A stretch of 64,000 bases of DNA from Methylobacterium dankookense (lineage in GTDB: Bacteria > Pseudomonadota > Alphaproteobacteria > Rhizobiales > Beijerinckiaceae), in contig NZ_CABFVH010000031.1 in NCBI RefSeq assembly GCF_902141855.1, positions 1-64,000 of the forward strand, written 5' to 3'. Every line of letters starts with the position of its first letter. Position 1 is the first letter of the stretch. The position numbers and the translations under genes are program-made. This document shows, one piece after another, positions 23,079-33,200 of the stretch. The notes beneath the pieces were generated by a model. That model did no database searches and was not told the DNA's origin. It worked only from the letters and a program-made list of their open reading frames with translations.

Positions 23079-25343
23079 GTGCCCGAGAAGCCGGATCCCA
23101 GAATCGTGCGTCTGCCGAACCTCAAAGCGATCCGGACCCGCATCCAGCACGCCGCGCTCGGCTTCGATGCCTGGGTGAACGCCGCCCTCTACGACAGCGG
23201 CCGCTCGACCGGCGAGGGCTACGGGCGCTTCCAGGCCGTGATGCACCGCTTCTCGGTGCGGGGCTGGAAGCGCGCGGCGATCGACCTCACCAGCGAGGGC
23301 GTCACCATCGGCACGGGCGGCCTCCTGCTGATGCTGGCGCTCGCCCAGCCCGCCTTCAACCTGACCAGCGAGAACTGGCTGAAGCAGCAGGACCTCGCCG
23401 TCACCTTCCTCGACCGCTACGGCGTCGAGGTCGGCCGCCGCGGCATCAAGCACGACGACTCGCTGAAGCTCGACGAGTTTCCCGACATCATGATCAAGGC
23501 GCTGGTCTCCACCGAGGACCGGCGCTTCTACGAGCACTGGGGCATCGACCCGATCGGGACGATGCGCGCCCTGGTGAACAACTCGCGCGGCGGCGGCAAC
23601 GTCCAGGGCGGCTCCTCGATCACGCAGCAGCTCGCCAAGAACCTGTTCCTGACGAACGAGCGCTCCCTCGAGAGAAAGGTCAACGAGGCCTTCCTCGCCC
23701 TCTGGCTCGAGTTCCACCTCAGCAAGAACGAGATCCTGAAGCTCTATCTCGACCGCGCCTATATGGGCGGCGGCACCTTCGGTGCGGTGGCGGCGGCGGA
23801 TTACTATTTCGGCAAGCCGCTCAAGGACATCAGCCTCGCCGAGGCCGCCATGCTGGCCGGCCTGTTCAAGGCGCCGACGAAATACGCGCCCCACGTCAAC
23901 CTGCCCGCCGCCCGCTCCCGCGCCGTGGACGTGCTGCACAACATGGTGGAGGCGGGCTTCGTCACCGAGGGCCAGATCCAGACGGCCCTGCGCAACCCGG
24001 CGACGCCGGTGACGCGCACCCGCGACATCACGGCCGACTACTACCTCGACTGGGCCTTCGGCGAGATCAAGACGATGGCCGATGCGGGCAAGTTCCGCAG
24101 CGACCGCGTGCTCACCGTGAAGACGCCGCTCGACGTGGCGATCCAGAAGCGGGCGGACGAGGTGGTGGCCAACGTGCTGCGCAAGTCCGGCGACGCCTAC
24201 GACGTGGACGAGGCGGCGATGGTCATCCTCGATCCCGACGGGGCGCTGCGCGCCATGGTCGGCGGCTCCGATTACGGCGAGAGCCAGTTCAACCGCGCCA
24301 CCGACGCGCTGCGCCAGCCCGGCTCGTCGTTCAAGCCCTACGTCTACGCCGCCGCCCTGTCCTCGGGCCTGTTCCGGCCGGACACCACGGTGGTCGATTC
24401 CCCCGTCTGCATCGGCAACTGGTGCCCGCAGAACTACGGCCGCTCCTATTCGGGCCGCCAGCCCATGTGGCTCGCGGTGGCGAAGTCGATCAACACCATC
24501 CCGATCAAGGTCTCGATCGCGCTCGGCAAGGGGATGGGCATCAGCCACGAGGCCCGGGCCGCCAAGGCGGGCCGCCAGAAGATCATCGAGACGGCGCATG
24601 CCATGGGCATCACCACGCCGCTGACCGACTCGGTCTCGCTGCCGATCGGCTCGGCCGAGGTCACGGTGATCGACCAGGCGGCGGCCTACGCGGTCTTCGC
24701 CAACGGCGGCAAGCGCGCCAAGCCCTACGCCGCCATGGAGGTGAAGAACTCCTCCGGCGAGGTGATCTACCGGCACGCCGACGAGAAGCCCGAGCAGGTG
24801 CTCTCGACCCAGGTCGTGGCCGACATGAACTACATGCTCAACAAGGTGGTCGAGGAGGGCACGGCCCGCCGCGTCCAGATCGAGGGCGTGAAGATCGCCG
24901 GCAAGACCGGCACCACGAACGGCTACAAGGACGCATGGTTCGTGGGCTATACGGGCAACTACGTCGCCGCCGTCTGGTACGGCAACGACGACAGCACCTC
25001 CACCAACAAGATGACCGGCGGCTCCCTGCCCGCCCAGACCTGGCACGACGTGATGGAGCCTGCCCACCAGGGCATCGAGCTGAAGCCCCTGCCCGGCCTG
25101 AAGACGCCGCAGGCCGGCGCGCAGGCGGCGGCGCCGAGCGCCCCGACCAACCCGGCGGCGAGCACCTACGGCAAGCTCTCGCGGCGCTCCTTCGAGGTGA
25201 TCAGCGGGGTCAACGGCCTGTTCCGCGCGATCGAGCCGGCCGCGAAGCCGGGCTCGCGCGTCGAGGCCGAGAGCCTGCGTGACCTCGCCGGCGGCGTGGC
25301 CGAGCGCGGACGCCCGGCCGGCGCCCGCGTCGAGACCCGGTGA
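23079..25343 (+). CDS. Class A penicillin-binding protein, PBP1A type
   Basis: Bifunctional peptidoglycan synthase of about 754 residues, anchored by one N-terminal helix. The glycosyltransferase (GT51) domain shows ALVSTEDRRFYEHWGID, GGSSITQQLAKNLFL and the ERKVNEAFLALWLE block. The transpeptidase domain has the active-site Ser416-x-x-Lys419 (GSSFKPY), SIN and Lys609-Thr-Gly-Thr. GTG at 23079 (or 23076) is the likely start; the frame extends further upstream but without family-like sequence. Its stop is seven bases before the likely GTG of a DUF1214 protein, so the three genes that follow one another form an operon. Confidence 0.92.
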   Translation: MPEKPDPRIVRLPNLKAIRTRIQHAALGFDAWVNAALYDSGRSTGEGYGRFQAVMHRFSVRGWKRAAIDLTSEGVTIGTGGLLLMLALAQPAFNLTSENWLKQQDLAVTFLDRYGVEVGRRGIKHDDSLKLDEFPDIMIKALVSTEDRRFYEHWGIDPIGTMRALVNNSRGGGNVQGGSSITQQLAKNLFLTNERSLERKVNEAFLALWLEFHLSKNEILKLYLDRAYMGGGTFGAVAAADYYFGKPLKDISLAEAAMLAGLFKAPTKYAPHVNLPAARSRAVDVLHNMVEAGFVTEGQIQTALRNPATPVTRTRDITADYYLDWAFGEIKTMADAGKFRSDRVLTVKTPLDVAIQKRADEVVANVLRKSGDAYDVDEAAMVILDPDGALRAMVGGSDYGESQFNRATDALRQPGSSFKPYVYAAALSSGLFRPDTTVVDSPVCIGNWCPQNYGRSYSGRQPMWLAVAKSINTIPIKVSIALGKGMGISHEARAAKAGRQKIIETAHAMGITTPLTDSVSLPIGSAEVTVIDQAAAYAVFANGGKRAKPYAAMEVKNSSGEVIYRHADEKPEQVLSTQVVADMNYMLNKVVEEGTARRVQIEGVKIAGKTGTTNGYKDAWFVGYTGNYVAAVWYGNDDSTSTNKMTGGSLPAQTWHDVMEPAHQGIELKPLPGLKTPQAGAQAAAPSAPTNPAASTYGKLSRRSFEVISGVNGLFRAIEPAAKPGSRVEAESLRDLAGGVAERGRPAGARVETR

Positions 25344-25350
25344 GGTGTCC

Positions 25351-26040
25351 GTGACCCTGCGGACGGCGGAGACCGAGGTGGAGGCGGCGCGCCCTCCGAC
25401 CTTGCGAATCCTGCGATCGGCGCTGCGATCGGCGCTGCGATCGACTTGGCGGCGCGGCTCCGGCGTCGGCCTCGCCCTCTACGCGCTCGCGCTCGGCGGC
25501 GTGCTCGGGCTCGCCAGCGCGGATTGGGCGACGCGGGGCGGCTACCCGTTCGGCGGCGTGACGGTCGGCGCCTGGACGCTGTGGCCGCGGGCCGGCTCGA
25601 CCGCGGCCGACCCCTATACCCGCGCCGTCAACGCCCGGCGCGGCGAGATCCCGCTCGCCGTCGGCGAGGGCCTGCTGATGACGGCTGCGGCCGACGATGC
25701 CGGCCGGACGCTCGACGCCGCCTGCACCTACAGCATCACCGGGGCGACCCCGCCGGCCCGGGCCTGGACCCTGACGGTGACCGGCCGCGGCGCGGTCGAT
25801 CCCGCCCGGCCCGTGATCCGCGAGAGCTTCACCTCCACGGAGGTCCTGCGCGAGCGGGACGGCCGCTTCGCGATCACGCTGGGTCCCGAGGCCGAGCCCG
25901 GCAACTGGCTGCCGAGCCCCCGCGCCGAGGGCCCCTTGCGCCTCGCGCTGCGCCTCTACGACACCCCGGTCGCGGCGAGCGCCGGCTCCCTGGACCGGGA
26001 TTCCGTCCCGGCGATCACGCGGGTGGCGTGCCGCTCATGA
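25351..26040 (+). CDS. DUF1214 domain protein
   Basis: A 229-residue protein with a single N-terminal membrane helix (GLALYALALGGVLGLASA) and a periplasmic DUF1214-like domain (YTRAVNARRGEIPLAVGEG, CTYSITGATPPARAWTLTV, LPSPRAEGPLRLALRLYDTP). GTG 25351 has GAGG five bases upstream. The stop overlaps the ATG of the next gene (ATGA), so the two are translationally coupled. Such split DUF1214/DUF1254 pairs are common in Hyphomicrobiales; their role in the envelope is unknown. A 12-bp in-frame tandem repeat near 25411-25442 encodes a Ser-Ala-Leu-Arg repeat. Confidence 0.8.
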   Translation: MTLRTAETEVEAARPPTLRILRSALRSALRSTWRRGSGVGLALYALALGGVLGLASADWATRGGYPFGGVTVGAWTLWPRAGSTAADPYTRAVNARRGEIPLAVGEGLLMTAAADDAGRTLDAACTYSITGATPPARAWTLTVTGRGAVDPARPVIRESFTSTEVLRERDGRFAITLGPEAEPGNWLPSPRAEGPLRLALRLYDTPVAASAGSLDRDSVPAITRVACRS

Positions 26041-26636
26041 CGTTCCGCTTCGCCTACGCCACCGCCTGCGGCCTCGTCCTGGCCGGGCTCGTGCACATCG
26101 CCACGGTGCTGGCGATCCCGCGCCTCTCGGAATCGGACGCGCTCTCCCGCGCCGGCAGCAGCGAGAGCCTCGACCATCCGCTGCCGATCTACACCCTCGC
26201 CACCGGCGAGAACCCGGCCCCGGCCGAGGCGTGGCTGCCGGCGCCCGACCCCTCGGTCGCGGTCGGCGTCTGCGCCTACGACCTCGACGACGGCCCGACC
26301 CGCGTCTCGGCCCGCACCGGGCCGCTGGCGCTCTCGCTCGCCGTGCACGGCCGCCGCGGCGCCTTCTACGCCGTGACCGACCAGGCGGCGGTGCGCGGCG
26401 CCCTCGACCTCGTGGTGCTCACCCGCGCCCAGTACGACGCGGCGCTCGCCAACGACGACGAGAACGAGCCGAGCCGCGACGTGCGCATCGTCGCCCCCGA
26501 GCGCCAGGGCTTCGTGGTGGTGCGGGTGATCGCCGGCCTGCCGAGCCAGCGCCCGGCCGCCAACGCGGCGGTGCAGGCGGTCTCCTGCACCATCGACAGC
26601 ACGGACGAGGACGCGCCGGCCAAGCCGAACGGCTGA
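26037..26636 (+). CDS. DUF1254-like envelope protein, partner of the DUF1214 protein
   Basis: A 199-residue protein with an N-terminal membrane anchor (CGLVLAGLVHIATVLAIPRL) and a periplasmic domain (DPSVAVGVCAYDLDDGP, LSLAVHGRRGAFYAVTDQAA, EREGF-type segment PERQGFVVVRV). It starts with ATG overlapping the preceding TGA, so it depends on translation of the DUF1214 gene. Together with PBP1A the three genes make a probable envelope operon. The activity is not known. Confidence 0.78.
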   Translation: MTFRFAYATACGLVLAGLVHIATVLAIPRLSESDALSRAGSSESLDHPLPIYTLATGENPAPAEAWLPAPDPSVAVGVCAYDLDDGPTRVSARTGPLALSLAVHGRRGAFYAVTDQAAVRGALDLVVLTRAQYDAALANDDENEPSRDVRIVAPERQGFVVVRVIAGLPSQRPAANAAVQAVSCTIDSTDEDAPAKPNG

Positions 26637-26743
26637 GCGCCTGCCTCTCACCCGGGAACGAGTCACGGGAAGCTGACTTCCGCCGCATCCTGGCGCATCC
26701 TAACCTGTATCCGATCCGGGAAACGGAGCACGGGGAGGTCGGC

Positions 26744-27157
26744 ATGCTGACGCGACGCTGGTTCGGAGCCTGCCTGATCTGCGCGGGCGTCGACGGCTTC
26801 GCCGCCACGGAGGCGGCGGCGCAGGGCGCGCCCGCGGGCCAGGTCAAGCGCAAGCTCCTGAAGCGGACCGAGGCCGGAACGGGCAACCTCGTCACCCTGC
26901 TGATGGAGGTCGAGGTCCCGGCGGGCGTCGAGGTTCCGCGCCACACCCATCCGGGGATCGAATCGGCCTTCGTGCTGGAGGGCGAGGCCGAGCTCTACGT
27001 GCAGGGGCAGGAGGCGGTGCCGGTGCGGCCGGGCGAGGGCTTCCAGATCCCGCCGGAGGTGCCGCACGGGGTGCGCAAGGTGGAGAAGCCCCTGCGCCTC
27101 GCCATCACCTACGTGGTCGACAAGGACAAGCCGCTCGTCGCCCTCGCGCCGGCCTGA
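26744..27157 (+). CDS. Cupin-domain protein, exported
   Basis: A 137-residue protein. A short N-terminal signal-like segment with twin arginine (MLTRRWFGACLICAGV) is followed by a single cupin barrel. Metal-binding motif 1 appears as VPRHTHPGIESAFVLEGEAE (two His and one Glu) and motif 2 as GFQIPPEVPHGV. It is probably an exported metal-binding protein of the common small cupin type. A GGGGAGG site precedes ATG 26744. Substrate unknown. It lies 107 bases after the envelope operon and 104 before cysteine synthase. Confidence 0.85.
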   Translation: MLTRRWFGACLICAGVDGFAATEAAAQGAPAGQVKRKLLKRTEAGTGNLVTLLMEVEVPAGVEVPRHTHPGIESAFVLEGEAELYVQGQEAVPVRPGEGFQIPPEVPHGVRKVEKPLRLAITYVVDKDKPLVALAPA

Positions 27158-27261
27158 GGAGATCCGGCTTCTCCGCGAGGCCGCCCTCCGGAGCGGTCCG
27201 GTCATGCTTGGCCCGAAATCCCGGCACCCCTTTCTCCGGGCGATGCGCTATGAGGGATGCC

Positions 27262-28317
27262 ATGAGCCGCGCCGCCCCCGATCTCTCCCCCCGCCCCGAC
27301 GTCCTCGCCGCCATCGGCAACACGCCGCTGATCCGGCTCCGCCGCGCCTCCGAGGAGACGGGCTGCACCATCCTCGGCAAGGCGGAGTTCCTCAATCCCG
27401 GCCTCTCGGTGAAGGACCGCGCCGCGCTCTCCATCGTGCAGGATGCCGAGGCGCGCGGGCTGATCCGGCCGGGCGGCACCATCGTCGAGGGCACGGCGGG
27501 GAATACCGGCATCGGCCTCGCCCTGGTCGCCTCGGTGCGCGGCTACCGCACCGTGATCGTCATCCCCGAGACCCAGTCCGAGGAGAAGAAGCAGACGCTG
27601 CGGCTCGCGGGCGCCCGCCTCGTCGAGGTGCCGGCCGTGCCCTTCGCCAACCCGAACAACTACGTGCACGTGGCCCGCCGCCTCGCCGAGCGGCTCGCGG
27701 CGACGGAGGCCGCCGGCGCCTTCTTCGCCGACCAGTTCGACAACGTCGCCAACCGCCAGGCCCATGTGGAGGGGACGGGCCCCGAGATCTACGAGGCGAC
27801 GGGCGGCGCGGTCGACGGCTTCGTCTGCGCGGCCGGCACCGGGGGCACGCTCGCCGGCGTCGCCGAGGCGCTGCGGACGCGCAAGGCCGGGGTGCGGATC
27901 GCCCTCTCCGACCCCGAGGGCTCGGCCCTCTACGCCCACTACACGACCGGGACGCTCAAGGCGGAAGGCTCCTCGATCACCGAGGGGATCGGCCAGGGCC
28001 GCATCACCGCCAACCTCGCCGGCTTCACCCCCGACCATGCCTACCGCATCCCCGATACCGAGGCGCTCGAGATCGTCTTCCGGCTGATGCGCGAGGAGGG
28101 GCTCTCCCTCGGCGGCTCGTCGGGCATCAACGTGGCGGGGGCGATCCGCCTCGCCCGGGAGCTCGGGCCCGGCCACACCATCGCGACCATCCTCTGCGAC
28201 GGCGCCGCTCGCTACGCCTCGAAGCTGTTCAACCCGGCCTTCCTGGCCGAGCGCGGCCTGCCCCAGCCCGACTGGCTCGGCGCCAGCCCGGACCCGCTGC
28301 CCGACTGGCGGGCCTGA
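27262..28317 (+). CDS. cysK: Cysteine synthase A (O-acetylserine sulfhydrylase)
   Basis: PLP enzyme that makes L-cysteine from O-acetylserine and sulfide. It has 351 residues, about 30 longer than the usual form, with the extra part mainly C-terminal. Visible motifs are GNTPLIRL, PLP Lys51 in NPGLSVKDRAA, the substrate loop EGTAGNTGIG, AAGTGGTLAGVAEAL and the phosphate/serine block LSLGGSSGINVAGAI. ATG 27262 is chosen over in-frame ATGs at 27250 and 27208 because GAGGGA lies just before it. No sulfur-regulatory motif was found upstream. Confidence 0.92.
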   Translation: MSRAAPDLSPRPDVLAAIGNTPLIRLRRASEETGCTILGKAEFLNPGLSVKDRAALSIVQDAEARGLIRPGGTIVEGTAGNTGIGLALVASVRGYRTVIVIPETQSEEKKQTLRLAGARLVEVPAVPFANPNNYVHVARRLAERLAATEAAGAFFADQFDNVANRQAHVEGTGPEIYEATGGAVDGFVCAAGTGGTLAGVAEALRTRKAGVRIALSDPEGSALYAHYTTGTLKAEGSSITEGIGQGRITANLAGFTPDHAYRIPDTEALEIVFRLMREEGLSLGGSSGINVAGAIRLARELGPGHTIATILCDGAARYASKLFNPAFLAERGLPQPDWLGASPDPLPDWRA

Positions 28318-28431
28318 GCCTGAAAACACAGGTGGTATAGCGGATTAAAATCGATCTTCGGTTGAACGGTCCGGCCGATTTCGGCGTTGCACGGTCAAGC
28401 TCGCGCCCCGCGCGACGACCGGAGAACCCCG

Positions 28432-28587
28432 ATGTCCCTCGTCACCATCCTGCTCATCATCCTGATCATCCTCGCCTTCGGTGGCGGCGGGTTCTACGGC
28501 GGCGGCGCCTATCGCGGCCCCGGCTTCGGCCTGGGCGGCATCCTGCTCATCATCCTGATCGTGCTGCTGGTGAGGGGTGGGATCTGA
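28432..28587 (+). CDS. DUF3309-like small membrane protein
   Basis: A 51-residue microprotein with two hydrophobic helices (VTILLIILIILAF and GGILLIILIVLLV) joined by a Gly/Tyr-rich loop (GGGGFYGGGAYRGPGFGLGG). It closely resembles the DUF3309 family of tiny membrane proteins found in Hyphomicrobiales. GGAG precedes ATG 28432. A hairpin and a dispersed repeat follow its stop. No role is established. Confidence 0.8.
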   Translation: MSLVTILLIILIILAFGGGGFYGGGAYRGPGFGLGGILLIILIVLLVRGGI

Positions 28588-28602
28588 CGCTCGCCTGACA
28601 TT

Positions 28603-28636
28603 GCCGGTTCGACGCGATCACACGCGCCGAACCGGC
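28603..28636. terminator. Hairpin between convergent genes
   Basis: GCCGGTTCG (28603-28611) pairs exactly with CGAACCGGC (28628-28636). It lies between the stops of the DUF3309-like gene and of the convergent pseudoprotease gene, and overlaps the dispersed repeat. A bidirectional terminator is likely. Confidence 0.55.
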
Positions 28637-28662
28637 ATCCATTTCGGCTCGAGAGCGCTCTA
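28625..28662 (-). repeat. Dispersed 100-nt repeat, half copy
   Basis: Read on the + strand the block CGCCGAACCGGCATCC-x-TTCGG followed by GAGAGCGCTCT matches the reverse complement of 38975-39010 over about 36 bases with few changes. It ends exactly at the stop codon of the - strand protease-like gene (28660-28662). Confidence 0.7.
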
Positions 28663-30093
28663 GCGGGCGCAGCTCACCGCCACCACGGCCGGCCGGACCG
28701 CGCCGGCCACCGCCCCGAGGCTCATCGCGCCGCCCTTGCCCGCATCGCGCGGCGCGATCCCGGCCGCGCCGAGGACATCCGCGACAGCCGCGCCCGCGGC
28801 GAGCGGCACCGCCAGCGGCGGCACCACGCCCGCGACCAGCCGCGGGGCGGTGGGATAGCGCGCGACGAGGCCGGCGAGGCGTCCGGCCCGGTCGAAGACG
28901 GGCGCGCCCGCGGCACCCGGCTGCAGGGGCGCGACGAGCCCGCCCGGTCCGGCCGTGCCGGGCGCGACCGCGACACCCTCCGCACCCGCCGCGAGGACGA
29001 CGAGGCTCTCCTCGGCGGCGAGCGGCTCCGTGCGCGCGGCGAGCGGGACCGGCACCGGCAGGCCCGACGCCTCCAGGATGGCGAGGCCGCTCGCGGGATC
29101 GCTGCGCAGGACTTTGGCCGCGGCGCCGCCGATCCGCGGGGCGCAGCCCTCCCCGATCGCGGCCGCCGTCAGAACCCGGTTCGGCGCCACCACGAGACCG
29201 GTCCCGGCGATCCGGGCGGCAGCCGGTGCGGGCCGCGCCGCCGCGGCCGGCGGCGGCACGGGCGTGGATGCCGCGGATGGCGCGGGAGCCGGCGCCGCAT
29301 CGGGGAAGGGCACGAAGCTGTTGGCGATGGCGATGACGAGGCGGTCGACCTCGCCCGCGAGCGCCCGGTCGTAGCCGAGCGCGAAGCCGCGCACCCCCGC
29401 CGCGCCCGCGGCGTAGCGGACATAGGAGCGCCCGCCCGGCGTCTCAGCGGTGACCACGATGAAGTCCGGCCGCTTCAGCTTGTAGGTGACCTTGCGCTCC
29501 GGCATCGGCGCGGTGGCGCGCTCGAACAGGCCGTCGAGATCGGCGGCCCCCGGCGGGAAGGCGCGGCTCTCCAGCGTCACCCGGCCGTCCGCGCTCTGCC
29601 ATCGGGTCCCGGCGGGCAGCGGGCCCGGCAGCGGGCTGCGCTTCGCGAGGAGCCGCTCCGGCACGCCGAGCACGGCGCCCGTCGCCGGATCCGCCTTCGC
29701 CGTGAAGCGCGCCGCCTTCCGTGCCGCCTCGCCGGCCGCCAGGATCTTCGCCCGCACGGGCGGGGCGAGCGGGTCGCCGCCCCCGTTGCGCCCTTGAAAG
29801 GCGTTCAGCGCCTCGAAGGTGCGCCGGCCGAAGGTCCCCGCGAGGACGCTGTTGTAGTCGCCGGTCCAGACCAGAGCGTCCTGCAGCGCCTTGCGCTCGG
29901 CCTCGGGAAGCACCTCGAACGCGGCCCTCGCCGCCTCGAAGGCCGGGTCGGCGGGCGCGGATGCGGCGGCCGGGGCCTTCGGGGCCGGCTTCGGCAAAGG
30001 AGCCTGCAAGGGCGCCTGCAAGGGCGCCTGTGCGGAAGCCGGCGCGCCGAGGCCGGCGGCGAGCAGGAGGGCGAGCCCGAGACGGCGCGGCAT
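28660..30093 (-). CDS. Exported trypsin-fold protein lacking the catalytic triad
   Basis: A 477-residue exported protein: signal peptide (ALLLAAGLGAPASAQA), a Pro/Ala-rich linker, a peptidoglycan-binding-like helical segment (VLAGTFGRRTFEALNAFQGR, about residues 80-105) and a middle domain. The C-terminal trypsin-like domain runs from about residue 290. All three catalytic positions are changed: His to Ala312 (VLTAAAIG instead of TxAH), Asp to Gly336 (ASGLAIL) and Ser to Ala395 (PGAAGAPVFD instead of GNSGGP). It is therefore predicted to be proteolytically dead and may bind ligands or peptides. It is divergent from the alpha-2-macroglobulin gene, 198 bases away. Confidence 0.75.
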   Translation of the reverse strand: MPRRLGLALLLAAGLGAPASAQAPLQAPLQAPLPKPAPKAPAAASAPADPAFEAARAAFEVLPEAERKALQDALVWTGDYNSVLAGTFGRRTFEALNAFQGRNGGGDPLAPPVRAKILAAGEAARKAARFTAKADPATGAVLGVPERLLAKRSPLPGPLPAGTRWQSADGRVTLESRAFPPGAADLDGLFERATAPMPERKVTYKLKRPDFIVVTAETPGGRSYVRYAAGAAGVRGFALGYDRALAGEVDRLVIAIANSFVPFPDAAPAPAPSAASTPVPPPAAAARPAPAAARIAGTGLVVAPNRVLTAAAIGEGCAPRIGGAAAKVLRSDPASGLAILEASGLPVPVPLAARTEPLAAEESLVVLAAGAEGVAVAPGTAGPGGLVAPLQPGAAGAPVFDRAGRLAGLVARYPTAPRLVAGVVPPLAVPLAAGAAVADVLGAAGIAPRDAGKGGAMSLGAVAGAVRPAVVAVSCAR

Positions 30094-30291
30094 GGGCGCT
30101 GATTCCCATCGACAAATCCGCGGCGAAGGTGGCAGGCCCGCCGGGCGAAAGCCAGAGCGGAGGCCGACGGTCCCACCGCCGCGTGCGGGCTGGCACGAGG
30201 GTAGCGATTGCGGCGCCCGCGGCAGATGCTACCGTCCCGCCCCGTCGCGCCGGATTCGTCGATCCGGCCGGGTCCAGCCGCGGAGCGGGTG

Positions 30292-33200
30292 ATGGCGGTT
30301 TCGTCGGGTGTCGTGCGCCGTCTGGCGCTGCTCGCAGGCGCCCTCGCGCTGGCCGGGCCCGTCGGCGCGCAGCAGGCGCCGCCACCCGCCGCGCAGATGC
30401 CGGCGAGGCCGGCCGCCAAGCCCCCGGCCAAGAAGTCCTTCCAGCGCGAGGCCCTCGCCTCCGCCGGCGTCCGCCTCGAGGCGGCGCTCGCGGCGGAGGC
30501 GAACGCGCCTGGCCGTAACCCCGCGCAGGCCCGTCGCGAGGGCGAGGCGCAGCTCCAGTCCGGCCGCGCCACAACAGCCCTCCCCCTCCTCGCGGCGGCG
30601 GTGACGGCGGACCCGGCCGACCCCCAGAACTGGCTCGCCTATGCGCGCGCCGCGGACGCCTTCGGCAACGACGAGAAGGCCGGCAGCTACAACGACCGCT
30701 ACCGGCGCCGACAGGCCGCGCTCGCCGCCGCCTACCAGGCCTATCTGCGCGCGGCGACGCCCCAGGCCGAGGCCCGGGCGCTCGCCTTCCTCGGCGAGGC
30801 GCAGGCGCACCAGTCCGAGTGGCGCCCGGCGCTGGAGGCCTACCGCGCGAGCCTCGCCCTCGACGACCGCGAGACCGTGCGCGAGACCTACGAGGCGCTG
30901 CGCGAGGAGCACGGCTTCCGCATCCTCGACTACAAGGTCGATGCGGATGCCGCCGCGCCGCGGGCCTGCTTCACCTTCTCGGAGACGCTGGCGCCCAAGA
31001 TCGACTTCACGCCCTTCGTCGCGGTCTCGGGCGCGTCGAACGCCGCCGTGACGGCGGAGGGCTCGCAGGTCTGCGTGGACGGGCTGAAGCATGGCGGCCA
31101 ATACGCCGTGGTGCTGCGCCAGGGCCTGCCCTCCTCGGTGGGCGAGACCCTGCTGAAAGCGGCCGATTACGAGATCTACGTCCGCGACCGCTCGCCCCAG
31201 GTGCGCTTCACGGGCCGCAACTACGTCCTGCCCCGCACCGGCCAGGCCGGCGTGCCGCTGCTCTCCGTCAACGCGCCGAAGCTCGACGTGGAGGTGCTGC
31301 GCATCGGCGACCGCGGCCTGCTCCCCGCCCTGCGCTCGGAGGAGTTCCTGAGCCAGCTCACGGGCGCCACCGCGCAGACCATCGCCGAGCAGAAGGGCGT
31401 GCGCGTCTGGAAGGGCACGCTGGAGACGGCCAAGGCCGAGCAGAACCAGGAGGCGGTGACCGCCTTCCCCGTGCTGCAGGCGGTCGGGCGGCTGGAGCCC
31501 GGCATCTACATCATGCAGGCCGCACCCACCGGCGTCGCACCCGCCACCGGCGAGGAGGGTGGCTACGAGCAGAAGGCGACGCAGTGGTTCGTGGTCTCCG
31601 ACCTCGGCCTCACCGCCTTCAAGGGCCGCGACGGCGTGCATGTCGTGCTGCGCTCGCTGGCCTCCGCCGAGGCCGTGGCGAATGCCGAGATCCGCCTGAT
31701 CGCCCGCAACAACGAGGTGCTGGCGACCCGCAAGACCGATGCGCGCGGCTACGCCGCCTTCGATCCGGGCCTCGCCCGCGGCGAGGGCGGCATCGCGCCG
31801 GGCCTCGTAGTGGCGCAGAGCGGCGAGGATTACGGCTTCCTCGACCTCAACCTCTCGGCCTTCGACCTCACCGACCGCGGCGTGAAGGGCCGGCCCGATG
31901 CGGGCGCGGTGGAGGCCTACCTCTTCCCCGAGCGCGGGGTCTACCGCTCCGGCGAGACGGTGCAGGTCACCGCACTCCTGCGCGACGCGAAGGGCGCGGC
32001 GGTGCCGAACCTGCCGCTCATCCTCGTGGTCAAGCGCCCGGACGGCGTCGAGTTTCGCCGCGTCCAGGTCGCCGACCAGGGGCTCGGGGGGCGCAGCCTG
32101 TCGCTGCCGCTGCTTTCGAACGCCATGCACGGCACTTGGCGGATCGCCGCCTATACCGATCCGAAGGCGCCCGCCCTCGGCGAGGCGAGCTTCCTCCTGG
32201 AGGACTACGTCCCCGAGCGGATGGAGATCGATCTGAAGCCGGCCAAGCCCGCGCTCCGCAAGGGCGAGCCGGCCGAGATCGCGGTCGCGGCGCGCTACCT
32301 CTACGGCGCGCCGGGCTCCGGCCTCGACGTCTCGGGCAGCGTCGCGGTGCAGGCCGCAGCCAGCAGCGGCATCCCGGGACTGGAGGGCTTCACGGTCGGG
32401 CTCGACGACGAATCCTTCGAGGCGACCACGCAGGAGATCGAGGGGCACGGCACCACCGACGCCAAGGGCTCCGCCGCGATGACCGTGCCGGTGCCGAGCC
32501 CGGCGAGCCCGCGCCCGCTGGAGGCCAAGATCACGCTGGCGGTCGGCGAGCCGGGCGGCCGCGCGGTCTCGCGCAGCCTCACCCTGCCGATCCTGCCGGA
32601 CGGGCCGGTGCTCGCCATCCGCAAGACTTTCGCGTCCGACCTCGCCGAGGGCGCGACCGCGACCTTCGACGTGGCGATGGCGACGCCCGACGGCCGCCGC
32701 CTCGCGCAAGGCGGCGTGACCTGGACCCTGTCGCGGATCGAGCAGACCTACCAATGGTACCGCGCGGACGGGCGCTGGTCCTTCGAGCCGGTGAAGTCGG
32801 TGCGCCGCGTCGCCGATGGCAGCCTCGCCCTCAACCCCGACGCGCCGGGGCGGATCGCAACGCCGCTGAGCTTCGGCAAGTACCGCCTGGAGGTGGCCGC
32901 GCCCGGCCAGGCGGCGCAGGCCGCCAGCGTGACCTTCGAGGTCGGCTGGGGCGGCTCCGAGACCGCCGACGTGCCCGACCGCCTCGACCTCACCCTCGAC
33001 AAGGCGGCCTACAATTCGGGCGAGACCCTGCGGGCCCGGCTCGCGCCGAAATTCCGCGGCCGTGCCACTCTTGCCGTGGTCAGCGACCGGGTGCACGAGG
33101 TCATGGACGTGGCGGTGCCGGAGGGCGGCGCCACCGTCACCCTCCCCGTGAAGGCCGAATGGGGCGCGGGCGCCTATCTGGTCGCCACCGCCTACCGCCC

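Noticed and set aside
22929..25067. Long - strand frame opposite PBP1A
   Set aside because: Antisense shadow of a high-GC gene; the PBP1A frame carries all catalytic motifs, the antisense frame none.
25411..25442. 12-bp tandem repeat
   Set aside because: Lies inside the DUF1214 gene, keeps frame and simply encodes a repeated Ser-Ala-Leu-Arg segment before the membrane helix; not a separate element.
27158..27261. Possible riboswitch before cysteine synthase
   Set aside because: The gap is only 104 bases and shows no conserved SAM or cysteine leader pattern.
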